Part shown: piece after piece, positions 28,719 through 36,434 of the stretch
How positions within the stretch are numbered: the stretch's first letter is position 1
Layout: each line of letters starts with the position of its first letter
Assembly (NCBI RefSeq): GCF_004341235.1
Contig: NZ_SLUP01000009.1
Span: 62,001 to 126,000 of the forward strand
Direction of reading: 5' to 3'
Source: Mariniflexile fucanivorans
Lineage (GTDB): Bacteria > Bacteroidota > Bacteroidia > Flavobacteriales > Flavobacteriaceae
Length of the DNA stretch: 64,000 nt
Translations under genes and position numbers: made by a program
The notes under the pieces: model-generated
Told to the model about the DNA's origin: nothing
Databases searched by the model: none
What the model saw: only the letters and a program-made list of their open reading frames with translations

Positions 28719-29984
28719 ATGGCAAAAACCGATCCCTACGCAGCATTACGTTTTAAAGAATTCAACATTTTTCTATTAGTTCGTTTTGTGCTTGTTTTTG
28801 GTTGGTCTATGCAATTTATTGTAATAGAATGGGAAGTTTATAGCTTAACCAAAGATCCATTATCGCTAGGTGTTATAGGGCTTATGGAAATTATTCCGGC
28901 ATTTACCATGGCTTTATTTGCAGGGCATATTGTTGATCAAAAGGAAAAACGAAATCTTTTGGCACTTTGTATCGCTGCTTTTTCAATCATAAGTTTTGGC
29001 TTGTTTTTATTAACATGGCCCATAATTGTTTCCGATTGGTCTACCCAAACCATTTTGTATAGTATTTATGCCTTGGTGTTTTTTGGAGGCTTTTTACGAT
29101 CTTTTTTTGGTCCTACCATATTCTCGTTAGTGGCATTAATAGTGCCTAAAAAAGTGTACCCTAATGCTGCAACTTGGAATAGTTCTACATGGCAAATGGC
29201 CTCAGTTTTAGGACCCGCATTTGGCGGATTTTTTATTGGCTGGATAGGTGTGCATTGGTCACTTTGTATTATTTTCGGATTGGTCGTTTTATCCTTTCTT
29301 ATTTTATTGCAGATAAAACGCAAACCAATTTTAAACCCTAAAATAGGCGAACCTGTTATAGAAAGTTTAAAAGAAGGTGTGCGGTTTGTATTTAAAACAA
29401 AAGCCATTTTAGGCGCCATGACTTTAGATATGGTCGCGGTATTATTTGGTGGTGCTATTGCGCTTCTACCCATTTTTGCCCAGGATATTTTAAAAGTGGG
29501 TAGCGAAGGTTTTGGCGTATTACGGGCTGCTCCTGCGGTTGGTGCTTTTTTAACGATGTTAATTACTGCATATATACCAATTAGTAAAAATGCGGGTATG
29601 AAATTGTTAGCCGCCATTTTTGGTTTTGGTCTTAGTATTATTGTTTTTGGGTTGTCTTCAATATTCTGGGTGTCGGTGTTGGCGTTATTTTTTAGTGGTG
29701 TGACTGATGGTGTTTCTATGGTTATTCGTCAAACTATTTTACAAATTAAAACACCCGACCATATGCGTGGGCGTGTATCGTCAGTAAACTCCATGTTTGT
29801 GGGGTCTTCAAACGAGTTGGGTGCTTTTGAAAGTGGTGTAACTGCTAAGCTTATGGGAACGGTAACTGCCGTGGTTTTTGGAGGTACTATGACGTTGATT
29901 ACTGTTATTACTACAGGAATTGTATCGCCTTCGTTTAGAAAATTAGATTTAACGAAAGATTTGGAGGAACATAATAAAGATTAG
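28719..29984 (+). CDS. Major facilitator superfamily transporter (EntS/MFS_3-like)
   Basis: A 421-residue inner-membrane protein with about 12 predicted hydrophobic helices. The loop after helix 2 reads GHIVDQKEKRNLL, a version of the MFS motif GxxxDxxxRR, and TPDHMRGRVSSVNSMF is the typical motif of the MFS_3 group that includes the enterobactin exporter EntS. The substrate is unknown; drug or siderophore export is possible. It overlaps the convergent lpxH gene by four bases. Confidence 0.88.
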   Translation: MAKTDPYAALRFKEFNIFLLVRFVLVFGWSMQFIVIEWEVYSLTKDPLSLGVIGLMEIIPAFTMALFAGHIVDQKEKRNLLALCIAAFSIISFGLFLLTWPIIVSDWSTQTILYSIYALVFFGGFLRSFFGPTIFSLVALIVPKKVYPNAATWNSSTWQMASVLGPAFGGFFIGWIGVHWSLCIIFGLVVLSFLILLQIKRKPILNPKIGEPVIESLKEGVRFVFKTKAILGAMTLDMVAVLFGGAIALLPIFAQDILKVGSEGFGVLRAAPAVGAFLTMLITAYIPISKNAGMKLLAAIFGFGLSIIVFGLSSIFWVSVLALFFSGVTDGVSMVIRQTILQIKTPDHMRGRVSSVNSMFVGSSNELGAFESGVTAKLMGTVTAVVFGGTMTLITVITTGIVSPSFRKLDLTKDLEEHNKD

Positions 29985-30733
29985 AGTTTTTTAAGTTCCA
30001 TGTTCTCACCATCAAAAACGCCATAGGTATAATAATTTATCCAATCGCCCAAATTAACGTATTTTGAATTTTCATTTAATTGAATTTCTAAAGGTAAATG
30101 GCGGTGACCAAACACAAAATAATCGTAATGTTTTTCGTTTAGTTTTTCTTTGGAAAATTGCACCAACCATTCCTTGTCTTCACCTAAAAATTTGGCATCT
30201 TCATCACCCGAAATTAATTTGTTTTTTACTGATAGGTATTGTGCTATTTTAATACCTATATCTGGATGTAACCATTTAAATAGCCATTTAAATACGGGGT
30301 TGGTAAATACCTTTTTCATGCCTTTATAACCTTTATCGTATGGGCCTAAACCATCGCCATGACCAATAAAAAAGGTTTTGCCATTAAAGGTGAATTCTTT
30401 GGGGTTGTGATAAACAGGAATGTTTAATTCTTCTTGAAAATAGCCATTCATCCATAAATCATGGTTACCAACAAAAAAGTAAACAGGAATTCCAGAATCG
30501 GTAATTTCAGCAAGTTTACCTAGAGTTCGTGTAAAACCCTTAGGAACCACAGTTTTATATTCAAACCAAAAGTCGATTAAATCGCCTACCAAAAATATAG
30601 CTGCGGCATCGTGCTTAATAGCATCAAGCCAAGCAACAAATTTTTGCTCACGTGGGCGTGAAGCTTCGGCAGTTGGCGCTCCGAGATGGTTATCGGAAGC
30701 AAAATATATTTTTTTTCCTTCTGGAATATTCAT
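29981..30733 (-). CDS. lpxH: UDP-2,3-diacylglucosamine diphosphatase family phosphoesterase
   Basis: Hydrolyses UDP-2,3-diacylglucosamine to lipid X in lipid A synthesis. Calcineurin-like motifs in order: SDNHLG, VGDLIDFWFEY, VGNHDLW, GHGDGLGP and FGHRHLP, giving the two-metal site. Asn replaces the middle residue of the usual first DxH, as is common in this family in Bacteroidota. The 250-residue length fits. It may be a paralogous LpxH-like enzyme, but no other lipid A gene is visible to compare. Confidence 0.88.
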   Translation of the reverse strand: MNIPEGKKIYFASDNHLGAPTAEASRPREQKFVAWLDAIKHDAAAIFLVGDLIDFWFEYKTVVPKGFTRTLGKLAEITDSGIPVYFFVGNHDLWMNGYFQEELNIPVYHNPKEFTFNGKTFFIGHGDGLGPYDKGYKGMKKVFTNPVFKWLFKWLHPDIGIKIAQYLSVKNKLISGDEDAKFLGEDKEWLVQFSKEKLNEKHYDYFVFGHRHLPLEIQLNENSKYVNLGDWINYYTYGVFDGENMELKKL

Positions 30734-30895
30734 GCGGTAAATATAGATAATTTAGCTCCTAATGCGTAAAAATTTGTTTTAATACTACGCATGGTCAATG
30801 TGTGGTTAGTAACTGAAGTGGCATCCTTTTAAAACTTGATAAAACTAAACGGGTTTAAATACTAATATTTAACAGTTTACTTCGTTTTTGTAAAA

Positions 30896-30930
30896 ATAAA
30901 AAAGCATCCAGAATTAATCAGAATGCTTTT
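30896..30930 (-). terminator. Terminator after rplY
   Basis: AAAAGCAT/ATGCTTTT (30900-30907 with 30923-30930) around a 15-base loop, followed on the minus strand by a T-rich stretch, 23 bases after the rplY stop. Confidence 0.65.
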
Positions 30931-30952
30931 AATATTTAATCTAGAATATTAT

Positions 30953-31582
30953 TTATTCTTGAGTTGCTTCTGCTGCAGGTGTTGCATCTTCAGCTCCTTC
31001 TGCTCCTTCTTCTTCGTCTTCATCATCAACAATTGCAGCTCTAGAACGTCTTACAAGACATACTACTGTATTGTCTGGATGCAAGAATTTGTACGCATCG
31101 TTTTCTAAAGTTGTAATGTAAAGTTTGCTTCCAATTTTAAGCGGCGTAATATCTGCAGTAATAAAATCTGGCAAGTTAACTGGTAACGCTTTAACACGTA
31201 AGCTACGACGGTTTTTACGTAAAACACCACCATTTTTAACACCACGTGAGTTACCAACAAATACTACAGGAATATCCATAGCAATTTCTTTGTCTTCGAA
31301 TAATTGGTAGAAATCGATGTGTAAAATTTTATCGGTTACTGGGTGAAATTGAATGTCTTGTAGAATGGCGTTGAATTTGTCGCCATTTTCTAAAGCAATC
31401 ACAACTGTGTGCGCATTAGGAGTGTATACAAGATTTGAGAATGCTAATTCTTCTGCACTAAAATGAACTGGCTTATCTCCTCCGTATAATACGCAAGGAA
31501 CCTGACCAGCATTACGTAAGGCTTTTGTTGCTTTTTTGCCCACGCTTTCTCTTTGAGATCCGTTGATTGTAATTGATTTCAT
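30953..31582 (-). CDS. rplY: 50S ribosomal protein L25 (Ctc form)
   Basis: Binds 5S rRNA in the large ribosomal subunit. The N-terminal L25 domain ([23 protein letters not shown]) is followed by the TL5/Ctc C-terminal domain from about residue 95 ([20 protein letters not shown]). The tail of about 30 residues is very acidic and Ala-rich ([15 protein letters not shown]), as is common in Bacteroidota. It follows prs by 65 bases on the same strand and probably shares its transcript, a conserved pairing. Confidence 0.94.
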   Translation of the reverse strand: MKSITINGSQRESVGKKATKALRNAGQVPCVLYGGDKPVHFSAEELAFSNLVYTPNAHTVVIALENGDKFNAILQDIQFHPVTDKILHIDFYQLFEDKEIAMDIPVVFVGNSRGVKNGGVLRKNRRSLRVKALPVNLPDFITADITPLKIGSKLYITTLENDAYKFLHPDNTVVCLVRRSRAAIVDDEDEEEGAEGAEDATPAAEATQE

Positions 31583-31647
31583 TTTTGTTTATATATAAAT
31601 TTAATTAATACTCTTTTTAAACTCCTTTCCTTTTAGGATGGGAGGGG

Positions 31648-32589
31648 TTACATCACAAATTTTGAACTTATTGATTTGTTATTATGTACTTTTTCCATCA
31701 CCTCGGCAAATAAATCGGCACAACTAAGCACCTTAATTTTATCGCTTAAAGGTTTTACGGGTATGGAATCGGTAACTATAAGTTCTTCTAATTTTGAATT
31801 GTTTAAATTTTCGTATGCTTTACCAGATAATACGGGATGCGTACAAATGGCTCTAACACTTAATGCGCCTCGTTCCATCATTAAATCTGCTGCTTTTGAT
31901 AGGGTTCCAGCGGTATCAACCATATCATCAACCAATACTACATTTTTACCTGTAACATCGCCAATTAATTCCATGTGAGATATAATGTTGGCTTTAGCAC
32001 GCTGTTTATAACATATTACCACATCGCTTCCTAATGCTTTTGAATAGGCGTAGGCTCTTTTAGAACCGCCCATGTCTGGCGATGCAATAGTTAAATTATC
32101 TAAATTCAAGCTTTGTAAATAAGGCAGAAAAATGGTTGATGCAAATAAATGATCGACAGGTTTTTCGAAAAAACCCTGTATTTGATCTGCATGCAAATCC
32201 ATAGTGATAATACGCGTCGCACCAGCTGCTTCCAACATTTTAGCTACTAATTTAGCAGCAATTGGCACTCTGGGTTTATCTTTTCTATCTTGTCTTGCCC
32301 ATCCAAAATAAGGTAATACCGCAGTGATATGTCGTGCCGAAGCACGTTTTGCAGCATCAATCATTAACAACATTTCCATTAAATTTTCAGGACCAGGATT
32401 GGTAGATCCGATGATGAAAATACGCGTGCCTCTAATAGATTCTTCGTACGAAGGTTGAAACTCACCGTCGCTATAAGTAGAGGTAATAACATTACCTAAT
32501 TCTACTCCAAATGACTTAGCAATTTTTTCTCCAAGTACTTTACTTTGAGTACATGCAAAAATTTTGGCTTCGGTAATCACTATTGGCAT
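31648..32589 (-). CDS. prs: Ribose-phosphate pyrophosphokinase
   Basis: Makes PRPP from ribose-5-phosphate and ATP for nucleotides, histidine and tryptophan. It shows YSDGEFQPSYEESIRG (catalytic loop region), ARQDRKDKPRVPIAAKLVA, MDLHADQIQGFF with the metal-binding His, SPDMGG and the PRPP-binding loop VVLVDDMVDTAGTL. 313 residues is full length. A short G-rich hairpin lies in the 65-base gap to rplY. Confidence 0.95.
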   Translation of the reverse strand: MPIVITEAKIFACTQSKVLGEKIAKSFGVELGNVITSTYSDGEFQPSYEESIRGTRIFIIGSTNPGPENLMEMLLMIDAAKRASARHITAVLPYFGWARQDRKDKPRVPIAAKLVAKMLEAAGATRIITMDLHADQIQGFFEKPVDHLFASTIFLPYLQSLNLDNLTIASPDMGGSKRAYAYSKALGSDVVICYKQRAKANIISHMELIGDVTGKNVVLVDDMVDTAGTLSKAADLMMERGALSVRAICTHPVLSGKAYENLNNSKLEELIVTDSIPVKPLSDKIKVLSCADLFAEVMEKVHNNKSISSKFVM

Positions 32590-32641
32590 AGTTAACTTGT
32601 TGTTTTATAGCGTAAAAGAACGCCTTATTTTAAACGAGGTG

Positions 32642-32649
32642 CAAATTTA
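32642..32649 (-). promoter_or_regulatory. Probable -7 element of prs-rplY
   Basis: TAAATTTG on the minus strand matches TAnnTTTG exactly, 53 bases before the prs ATG. No TTG at the usual spacing. Confidence 0.4.
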
Positions 32650-32735
32650 TACATTTATTTTAACCTAAAAAGTATATTGAGGAGTATTTTTATGAATAAT
32701 TTGGAAAAATTATATATTTTTGCTGCACTATTGAA

Positions 32736-32815
32736 GCTCAAGTGGCGGAATTGGTAGACGCGCCGGATTCAAAATCCGGTTCTTCGGAGTGCGGGTTCGA
32801 TTCCCGCCTTGAGTA
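32736..32815 (+). tRNA. tRNA-Leu (anticodon CAA)
   Basis: All arms can be folded by eye. The acceptor is GCTCAAG with CTTGAGT (one G-T pair), discriminator A32815. The D-arm is GCG...CGC with the loop GAATTGGTAGA. The anticodon stem is CCGGA/TCCGG with loop TTCAAAA, anticodon CAA. A short class II variable arm and T-arm GCGGG TTCGATT CCCGC complete it. No CCA is encoded. TATTTTTG at 32715-32722, 13 bases upstream, is a likely -7 element. Its last bases form the left attachment repeat of the island, so integration preserved an intact tRNA. Confidence 0.95.
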
Positions 32816-32817
32816 CT
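32804..32817 (+). repeat. Left attachment repeat (attL core)
   Basis: CCGCCTTGAGTACT covers the 3' half of the T-stem, the acceptor strand and two bases beyond tRNA-Leu. It is identical to 62468-62481. The base before it differs (C here, T at the right end), so the visible identity is 14 bases. Confidence 0.85.
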
Positions 32818-32840
32818 TTTTATGTATCAAATGAATTCAA

Positions 32841-32872
32841 AAAACCTGTAAATATATGATTTACAGGTTTTT
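32841..32872 (+). terminator. Terminator after tRNA-Leu, supplied by the element
   Basis: AAAACCTGTAAAT (32841-32853) pairs with ATTTACAGGTTTT (32859-32871) over a 5-base loop, ending in T. It lies inside the island and so replaces the ancestral tRNA terminator, now at 62482. Confidence 0.75.
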
Positions 32873-32880
32873 GCATTTTA

Positions 32881-32912
32881 TATGGTATCAAATGAAACCA
32901 TTTGATAGCATA
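32881..32912. repeat. Inverted repeat at the element's left end, possible integrase arm sites
   Basis: TATGGTATCAAATG (32881-32894) and CATTTGATAGCATA (32899-32912) form 14-base arms with one mismatch and a 4-base loop. The motif TATCAAATGAA also occurs in direct orientation at 32825-32835. Repeated short motifs at this place are what arm-type binding sites of an IntDOT-like integrase would look like (inference). Confidence 0.45.
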
Positions 32913-32936
32913 TAAAAAGGGGCTAATTCGGTGTCA
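32913..32936 (+). repeat. 24-bp direct repeat, left copy
   Basis: It begins TAAAAAGGGGCTAATTCGG and is identical over 24 bases to 62384-62407. It directly follows the inverted repeat above and lies inside the element. A site for integrase or excisionase, or the boundary of a nested older element, are both possible. Confidence 0.8.
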
Positions 32937-32951
32937 CTTGAAAATAAAAAA

Positions 32952-33085
32952 AATGGGTCACCAGATTAACATAATTTATAACGTAAATTATTGAACTACA
33001 ATGTGTTAAAAAATAAAATTTTTATATTTTTTTTTGTAACTTCAAACAAAATAATAACAAAAAACAGTATAAAAGGTGACCCATT
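32952..33085. repeat. Pair of inverted 11-mers around the integrase start
   Basis: AATGGGTCACC at 32952-32962 and its exact complement GGTGACCCATT at 33075-33085 enclose a very AT-rich 112-base stretch. The second arm contains the GTG start codon of the integrase. It could be a DNA operator pair, or an RNA fold that hides the start if transcription begins upstream of the first arm. Confidence 0.5.
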
Positions 33086-34316
33086 CGCTCAAACTTTTAA
33101 TATATATTAAAAAAAGCAAATTAGATAATTTGGGGAAAGCGCCCATTTATGTAAGAATTACTATAGATCAGCAAAGGGCCGAATTAAGTTTGTGTCGTAA
33201 AATCGAACCTAGTCGGTGGAGTAATGAAACAGGTTTAGCTAAAGGGAGTTCGAAAGAAGTTCAAATCTTAACAGACATATATCCTCAATAAAAAGTAAAA
33301 TATTTTCATGCCAACAGCAGCTTATTGAAAAAAGGGAAACCATAACTGCAATTTCCCTGCGAGATCGTTATCTGGGAAAAGATAAATCAAGTAAGATGCT
33401 ATTAGACGTATTTCAGGATCATAATGATCAACTTGAAAAATTAATTGGTATTGACTATGCACCTAATACTTTAATACGTTATAAAACTACTAAAAATCAC
33501 TTAACAAATTTTATCAAAAAAGAATACAAAGTAAAAGATATCTACCTTAAGAAAGTTGATATCAAATTTATCAATGCACTTGAGTTTTATTTAAAAACTA
33601 AAGAAAAATGCAGTCATAATACCACATTCAAATATGTTTCCAACTTAAAAAAAATTATTCGTATTTCCTATACGAATGGTTGGATAAACAAAGACCCATT
33701 TTTACACTACAAAACAAAATTTAAAATCGTTGACCGTGAATTTCTTCTTGAAAAAGAACTTGATGATATCATTGAAAAAGAATTCAAATTGGAAAGGCTT
33801 ATTTTAGTGAAAGATATTTTTGTTTTTTGTTGCTTTACAGGTTTAGCTTATATTGATGTTCAAAAACTGTCAAAGGATAATATAGTTATTGGGATTGACG
33901 GTGAGTATTGGGTGAAAACTAGAAGAACAAAAACCGACAGCAGAAGTAATATTCCCATATTACCCGTTGCACAATCCATTTTAAATAAATACGCTAATCA
34001 TCCGGAAATAATGCGTACCAATAAAGTTTTGCCAGTTTTAAGTAACCAAAAAATGAATGCTTACCTAAAAGAAATAGCTGACTTATGTAATATACAAAAA
34101 AACTTGACGTTTCATTTGGCGCGACATACATTCGCCACAACTGTAACTTTAAATAATGGAGTGCCTATTGAATCCGTAAGTAAAATGCTGGGGCATAAAT
34201 CTTTAAGAGCTACACAGCATTACGCCAAAATATTAGATAGAAAAGTAAGTAATGATATGAGTGCTCTGCGATTGAAAATGGCTGCAATAAAACAAAATAA
34301 AAAATCCAGTAAATAG
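33076..34316 (+). pseudogene. Tyrosine recombinase (element integrase), frameshifted
   Basis: The first part (33076-33291, GTG start) encodes the arm-binding domain typical of Bacteroidota integrases (LLIYIKKSKLDNLGKAPIYVRITI). It runs into TAA at 33289. The continuation, KSKIFSCQQQLIEKRETITA and onward, lies in another frame, so a single-base shift occurred at about 33278-33285. The rest is intact: SAM-like core-binding domain, then catalytic domain with KTRRTKTDSRSNIPI, HLARHTFATT (HxxR), MLGHKS and HYAKI (nucleophile Tyr). The usual first Arg is Ala (TGLAYIDVQKL), as in the IntDOT group, where that Arg is also not conserved. It would integrate into tRNA-Leu just upstream. Confidence 0.85.
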
Positions 34317-34666
34317 TTGATTTATTTTGTTTAATAAAATTTTCAGATATATGCTTTCAGCGTTTTACAGTTCTACTCTATGTCAAAATCCTCGAATTCC
34401 ATTGTTAATAACTCAAAATACACCTCAAATCGGTTATTTTCCGACATTAAGTTTGATATGTTTTGATGTCATGTAACATCAAAAAAAATTAAAGACTAAT
34501 CATATGATGTTATATGATTTAATTTGTTGTTTTACAAATAGTTGTGAATAACTAATTGAGATTTTTTTTTCTTTCAACAGCCTCATTTTATACCTTTATT
34601 TCCATAATCCCATAAGGGAAAGCAAAAGTACTTTTGTTCATTTTATTAATCTTAAACATAGAAAAA
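34317..34666. other. Regulatory intergenic region with two palindromic sites
   Basis: No gene is visible in 350 bases. It holds two inverted repeats (34461-34484 and 34498-34519). TACTTTTG at 34629-34636 fits the -7 consensus 30 bases before the HTH gene, although no TTG stands at the usual distance. This looks like the control region between the integrase and the HTH/replication genes. Confidence 0.45.
34461..34519. repeat. Two adjacent inverted repeats, candidate operators
   Basis: TTTTGATGT (34461-34469) pairs with ACATCAAAA (34476-34484) across 6 bases. Further on, AATCATAT (34498-34505) pairs with ATATGATT (34512-34519) across GATGTT. Both sites contain GATGT. They may bind the HTH protein encoded next to them (inference). 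Confidence 0.45.
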
Positions 34667-34954
34667 ATGAACACTATTTTAATACTGGAACGATTAGATC
34701 GTTTAGAAAAACTACTCATAGGAAACAAAGAGGTTCTGACATTTGATGAAGCCTCTGACTATACAGGTATATCAAGAAGCTATCTCTATAAACTAACAGC
34801 TTCAGGAAAAATTCCACACTCAAAACCCAACGGTAAGATGCTCTTTTTTGATAAAAAGAAGCTTGTGGAATGGCTACTTCAAAATAAGCGCCAATCACAA
34901 CAGGAACTCCAAGACGAAGCTCTAGCTAATACCATGCACCATAAAGTTAACTAG
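34667..34954 (+). CDS. Helix-turn-helix protein, excisionase/MerR-like (HTH_17 type)
   Basis: A 95-residue protein. After a leucine-rich N-terminal helix (ILILERLDRLEKLL) comes the HTH_17 DNA-binding fold VLTFDEASDYTGISRSYLYKLTASGKIPHSKPNGKM in parts: a first helix, the turn TGIS and a recognition helix. FFDKKKLVEWLLQNKR then closes the domain. Such proteins in Bacteroidota mobile elements act as excisionases or regulators of mobilization genes. The ATG at 34667 is preferred to one 11 codons upstream because that stretch overlaps the promoter. Confidence 0.82.
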   Translation: MNTILILERLDRLEKLLIGNKEVLTFDEASDYTGISRSYLYKLTASGKIPHSKPNGKMLFFDKKKLVEWLLQNKRQSQQELQDEALANTMHHKVN

Positions 34955-34985
34955 GTAACACTTTCATTCAACTATTTATTAACGA

Positions 34986-35008
34986 CACCTTAATTTTCAA
35001 TTAAGGTG
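34986..35008 (+). repeat. Perfect hairpin before the helicase gene
   Basis: CACCTTAATT (34986-34995) and AATTAAGGTG (34999-35008) form a 10-base stem with a 3-base loop, 13 bases before the helicase ATG. No T-run follows, so an operator or RNA attenuator is as likely as a terminator. Confidence 0.5.
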
Positions 35009-35021
35009 CTAAACAATTACT

Positions 35022-36227
35022 ATGAAAAATATACCATATATACGTGTGGGTACGTCGTATTATAAACAAGTCAAAGCGCCAACCATAGCAGGACACTTCA
35101 ATGAAATCTTGGTGCATTGGAATATGGAGACCATTAAGCAAGACCATGGTAAAGACCATTTAAGCAAAATCCCAAAATATGATGGCTTTACCTGTATACC
35201 TAGCCATGTGAACTTTAAACAAGAATACTTGGGATTTTACAATATCTATTCTCCTTTGGGCAAGTCTCCCAAGGAAGGCGATATTTCACAATCCTTAAAA
35301 TTTGTAGAACACATTTTTGGTAAACACTTCGAACTAGGCTTGGATTATTTGCAATTATTATATCTAAAACCAATTCAAGTACTCCCTATATTATGTTTGG
35401 TCTCCAAAGAGCGTTCCACAGGTAAAAGCACCTTTTTAAAATGGCTTAAGGAAATCTTCGATAACAACCTCACTTATTTGACCAATGATAGTTTTAGTAG
35501 CCAGTTTAATGCAGATTGTGCCAACAAACTTTTAATATGTATAGATGAAGTTTTATTTAACAAAGAAGAACTAACAGAACGTATTAAATATTTAAGCACC
35601 ACTAACATCAATAAATTGGAAGCCAAAGGCAAAGACAAGCGTGAAGTGGAATTCTTTGGAAAGTTTATTCTATGCAGTAATAATGAAGACAGTTTTATAA
35701 AGATTGATTCTAATGAAACTAGGTTTTGGGTTACAAAAGTGCCCATCCTAGAGAAGGAAGATACCCATTTTCTGGAGAACTTGGTAAAAGAAATTCCTGC
35801 CTTTATGCATTATCTGTCAAACCGAAAACTAAGCTCCAAACACTTAACAAGGATGTGGTTTACGGCACAGCAAATAAAAACCAAGGCACTGACAAAATTA
35901 GTTCAGAACAATCGCAACCGAGTTGAAAAGGAACTGGCAAGTATTTTATTGAGTGTGATTGAAAAATTTGATTTGGAAACCGTGGATCTCTGCCCGATGG
36001 ATGCTTTGTTGGCACTCAACAAGACCCGGGTAAGAACCGATTTGACACAACTTAGGCGCTTGCTCAAAAAAGATTGGAAAATGGACAACCAGGACAATTC
36101 CAATAGCTATCAGAAATTCGTGATTTGGACAGATGGAGATATCAACTTAATCGATGCCAAAGGCCGCTATTTTACCATAGAAAAAATATTCTTAACCCAA
36201 AATTTTGATGAAATGATGACAGAATGA
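35022..36227 (+). CDS. Primase-helicase family protein (superfamily 3-like, DUF5906 type)
   Basis: A 401-residue ATPase. Walker A in SKERSTGKSTFLKWL near residue 128, Walker B in ANKLLICIDEVLF near 169, and the SF3 motif C GKFILCSNNEDSF near 213 followed by an Arg finger region (ETRFWV). The C-terminal 120 residues are helical and may bind DNA. Such proteins unwind DNA at the origin of plasmids and mobilizable elements. It sits between the HTH gene and an iteron-like cluster. Confidence 0.82.
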   Translation: MKNIPYIRVGTSYYKQVKAPTIAGHFNEILVHWNMETIKQDHGKDHLSKIPKYDGFTCIPSHVNFKQEYLGFYNIYSPLGKSPKEGDISQSLKFVEHIFGKHFELGLDYLQLLYLKPIQVLPILCLVSKERSTGKSTFLKWLKEIFDNNLTYLTNDSFSSQFNADCANKLLICIDEVLFNKEELTERIKYLSTTNINKLEAKGKDKREVEFFGKFILCSNNEDSFIKIDSNETRFWVTKVPILEKEDTHFLENLVKEIPAFMHYLSNRKLSSKHLTRMWFTAQQIKTKALTKLVQNNRNRVEKELASILLSVIEKFDLETVDLCPMDALLALNKTRVRTDLTQLRRLLKKDWKMDNQDNSNSYQKFVIWTDGDINLIDAKGRYFTIEKIFLTQNFDEMMTE

Positions 36228-36257
36228 AGAAACTGTTGATTTTAAAGGGATAAAGCC

Positions 36258-36407
36258 GTCATCATTTATTCATCATTTTGTCATCAAAAAAAATAATGAT
36301 GACAGGGTAAAGTATTAAAAAAACTAGAATGATGAAACGATGAAAAATTGATGACTGGGAAAACGTAATGATAATAAGGCTTAACAGATGAAATCATCAA
36401 AACATCA
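36258..36407. repeat. Iteron-like cluster of TGATGA/TCATCA motifs, candidate replication or transfer origin
   Basis: Exact TCATCA or TGATGA hexamers occur at 36259, 36270, 36281, 36297, 36330, 36349 and 36394, with near copies at 36338 and 36402. GTCATCATT (36258-36266) and AATGATGAC (36295-36303) form an inverted repeat. The cluster lies in the only long gap between the helicase and primase genes. Iterons beside rep genes mark replication origins in many plasmids; an oriT function is an alternative. Confidence 0.5.
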
Positions 36408-36434
36408 AAAAAACACCCTAAAACACATTGGCTC

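Noticed and set aside
29066-29617. 183-codon frame opposite the MFS gene
   Set aside because: It lies wholly within a well-supported gene on the other strand and shows no family motif.
32913-32936. Terminal inverted repeats of a transposon
   Set aside because: The two 24-base copies are in direct, not inverted, orientation, and no transposase is present.
33076-33291. Separate small gene
   Set aside because: It is the arm-binding domain of the integrase whose remaining sequence follows after a frameshift.
36258-36407. CRISPR array
   Set aside because: The repeats are 6-9 bases, irregularly spaced and in both orientations; no array structure or cas genes.
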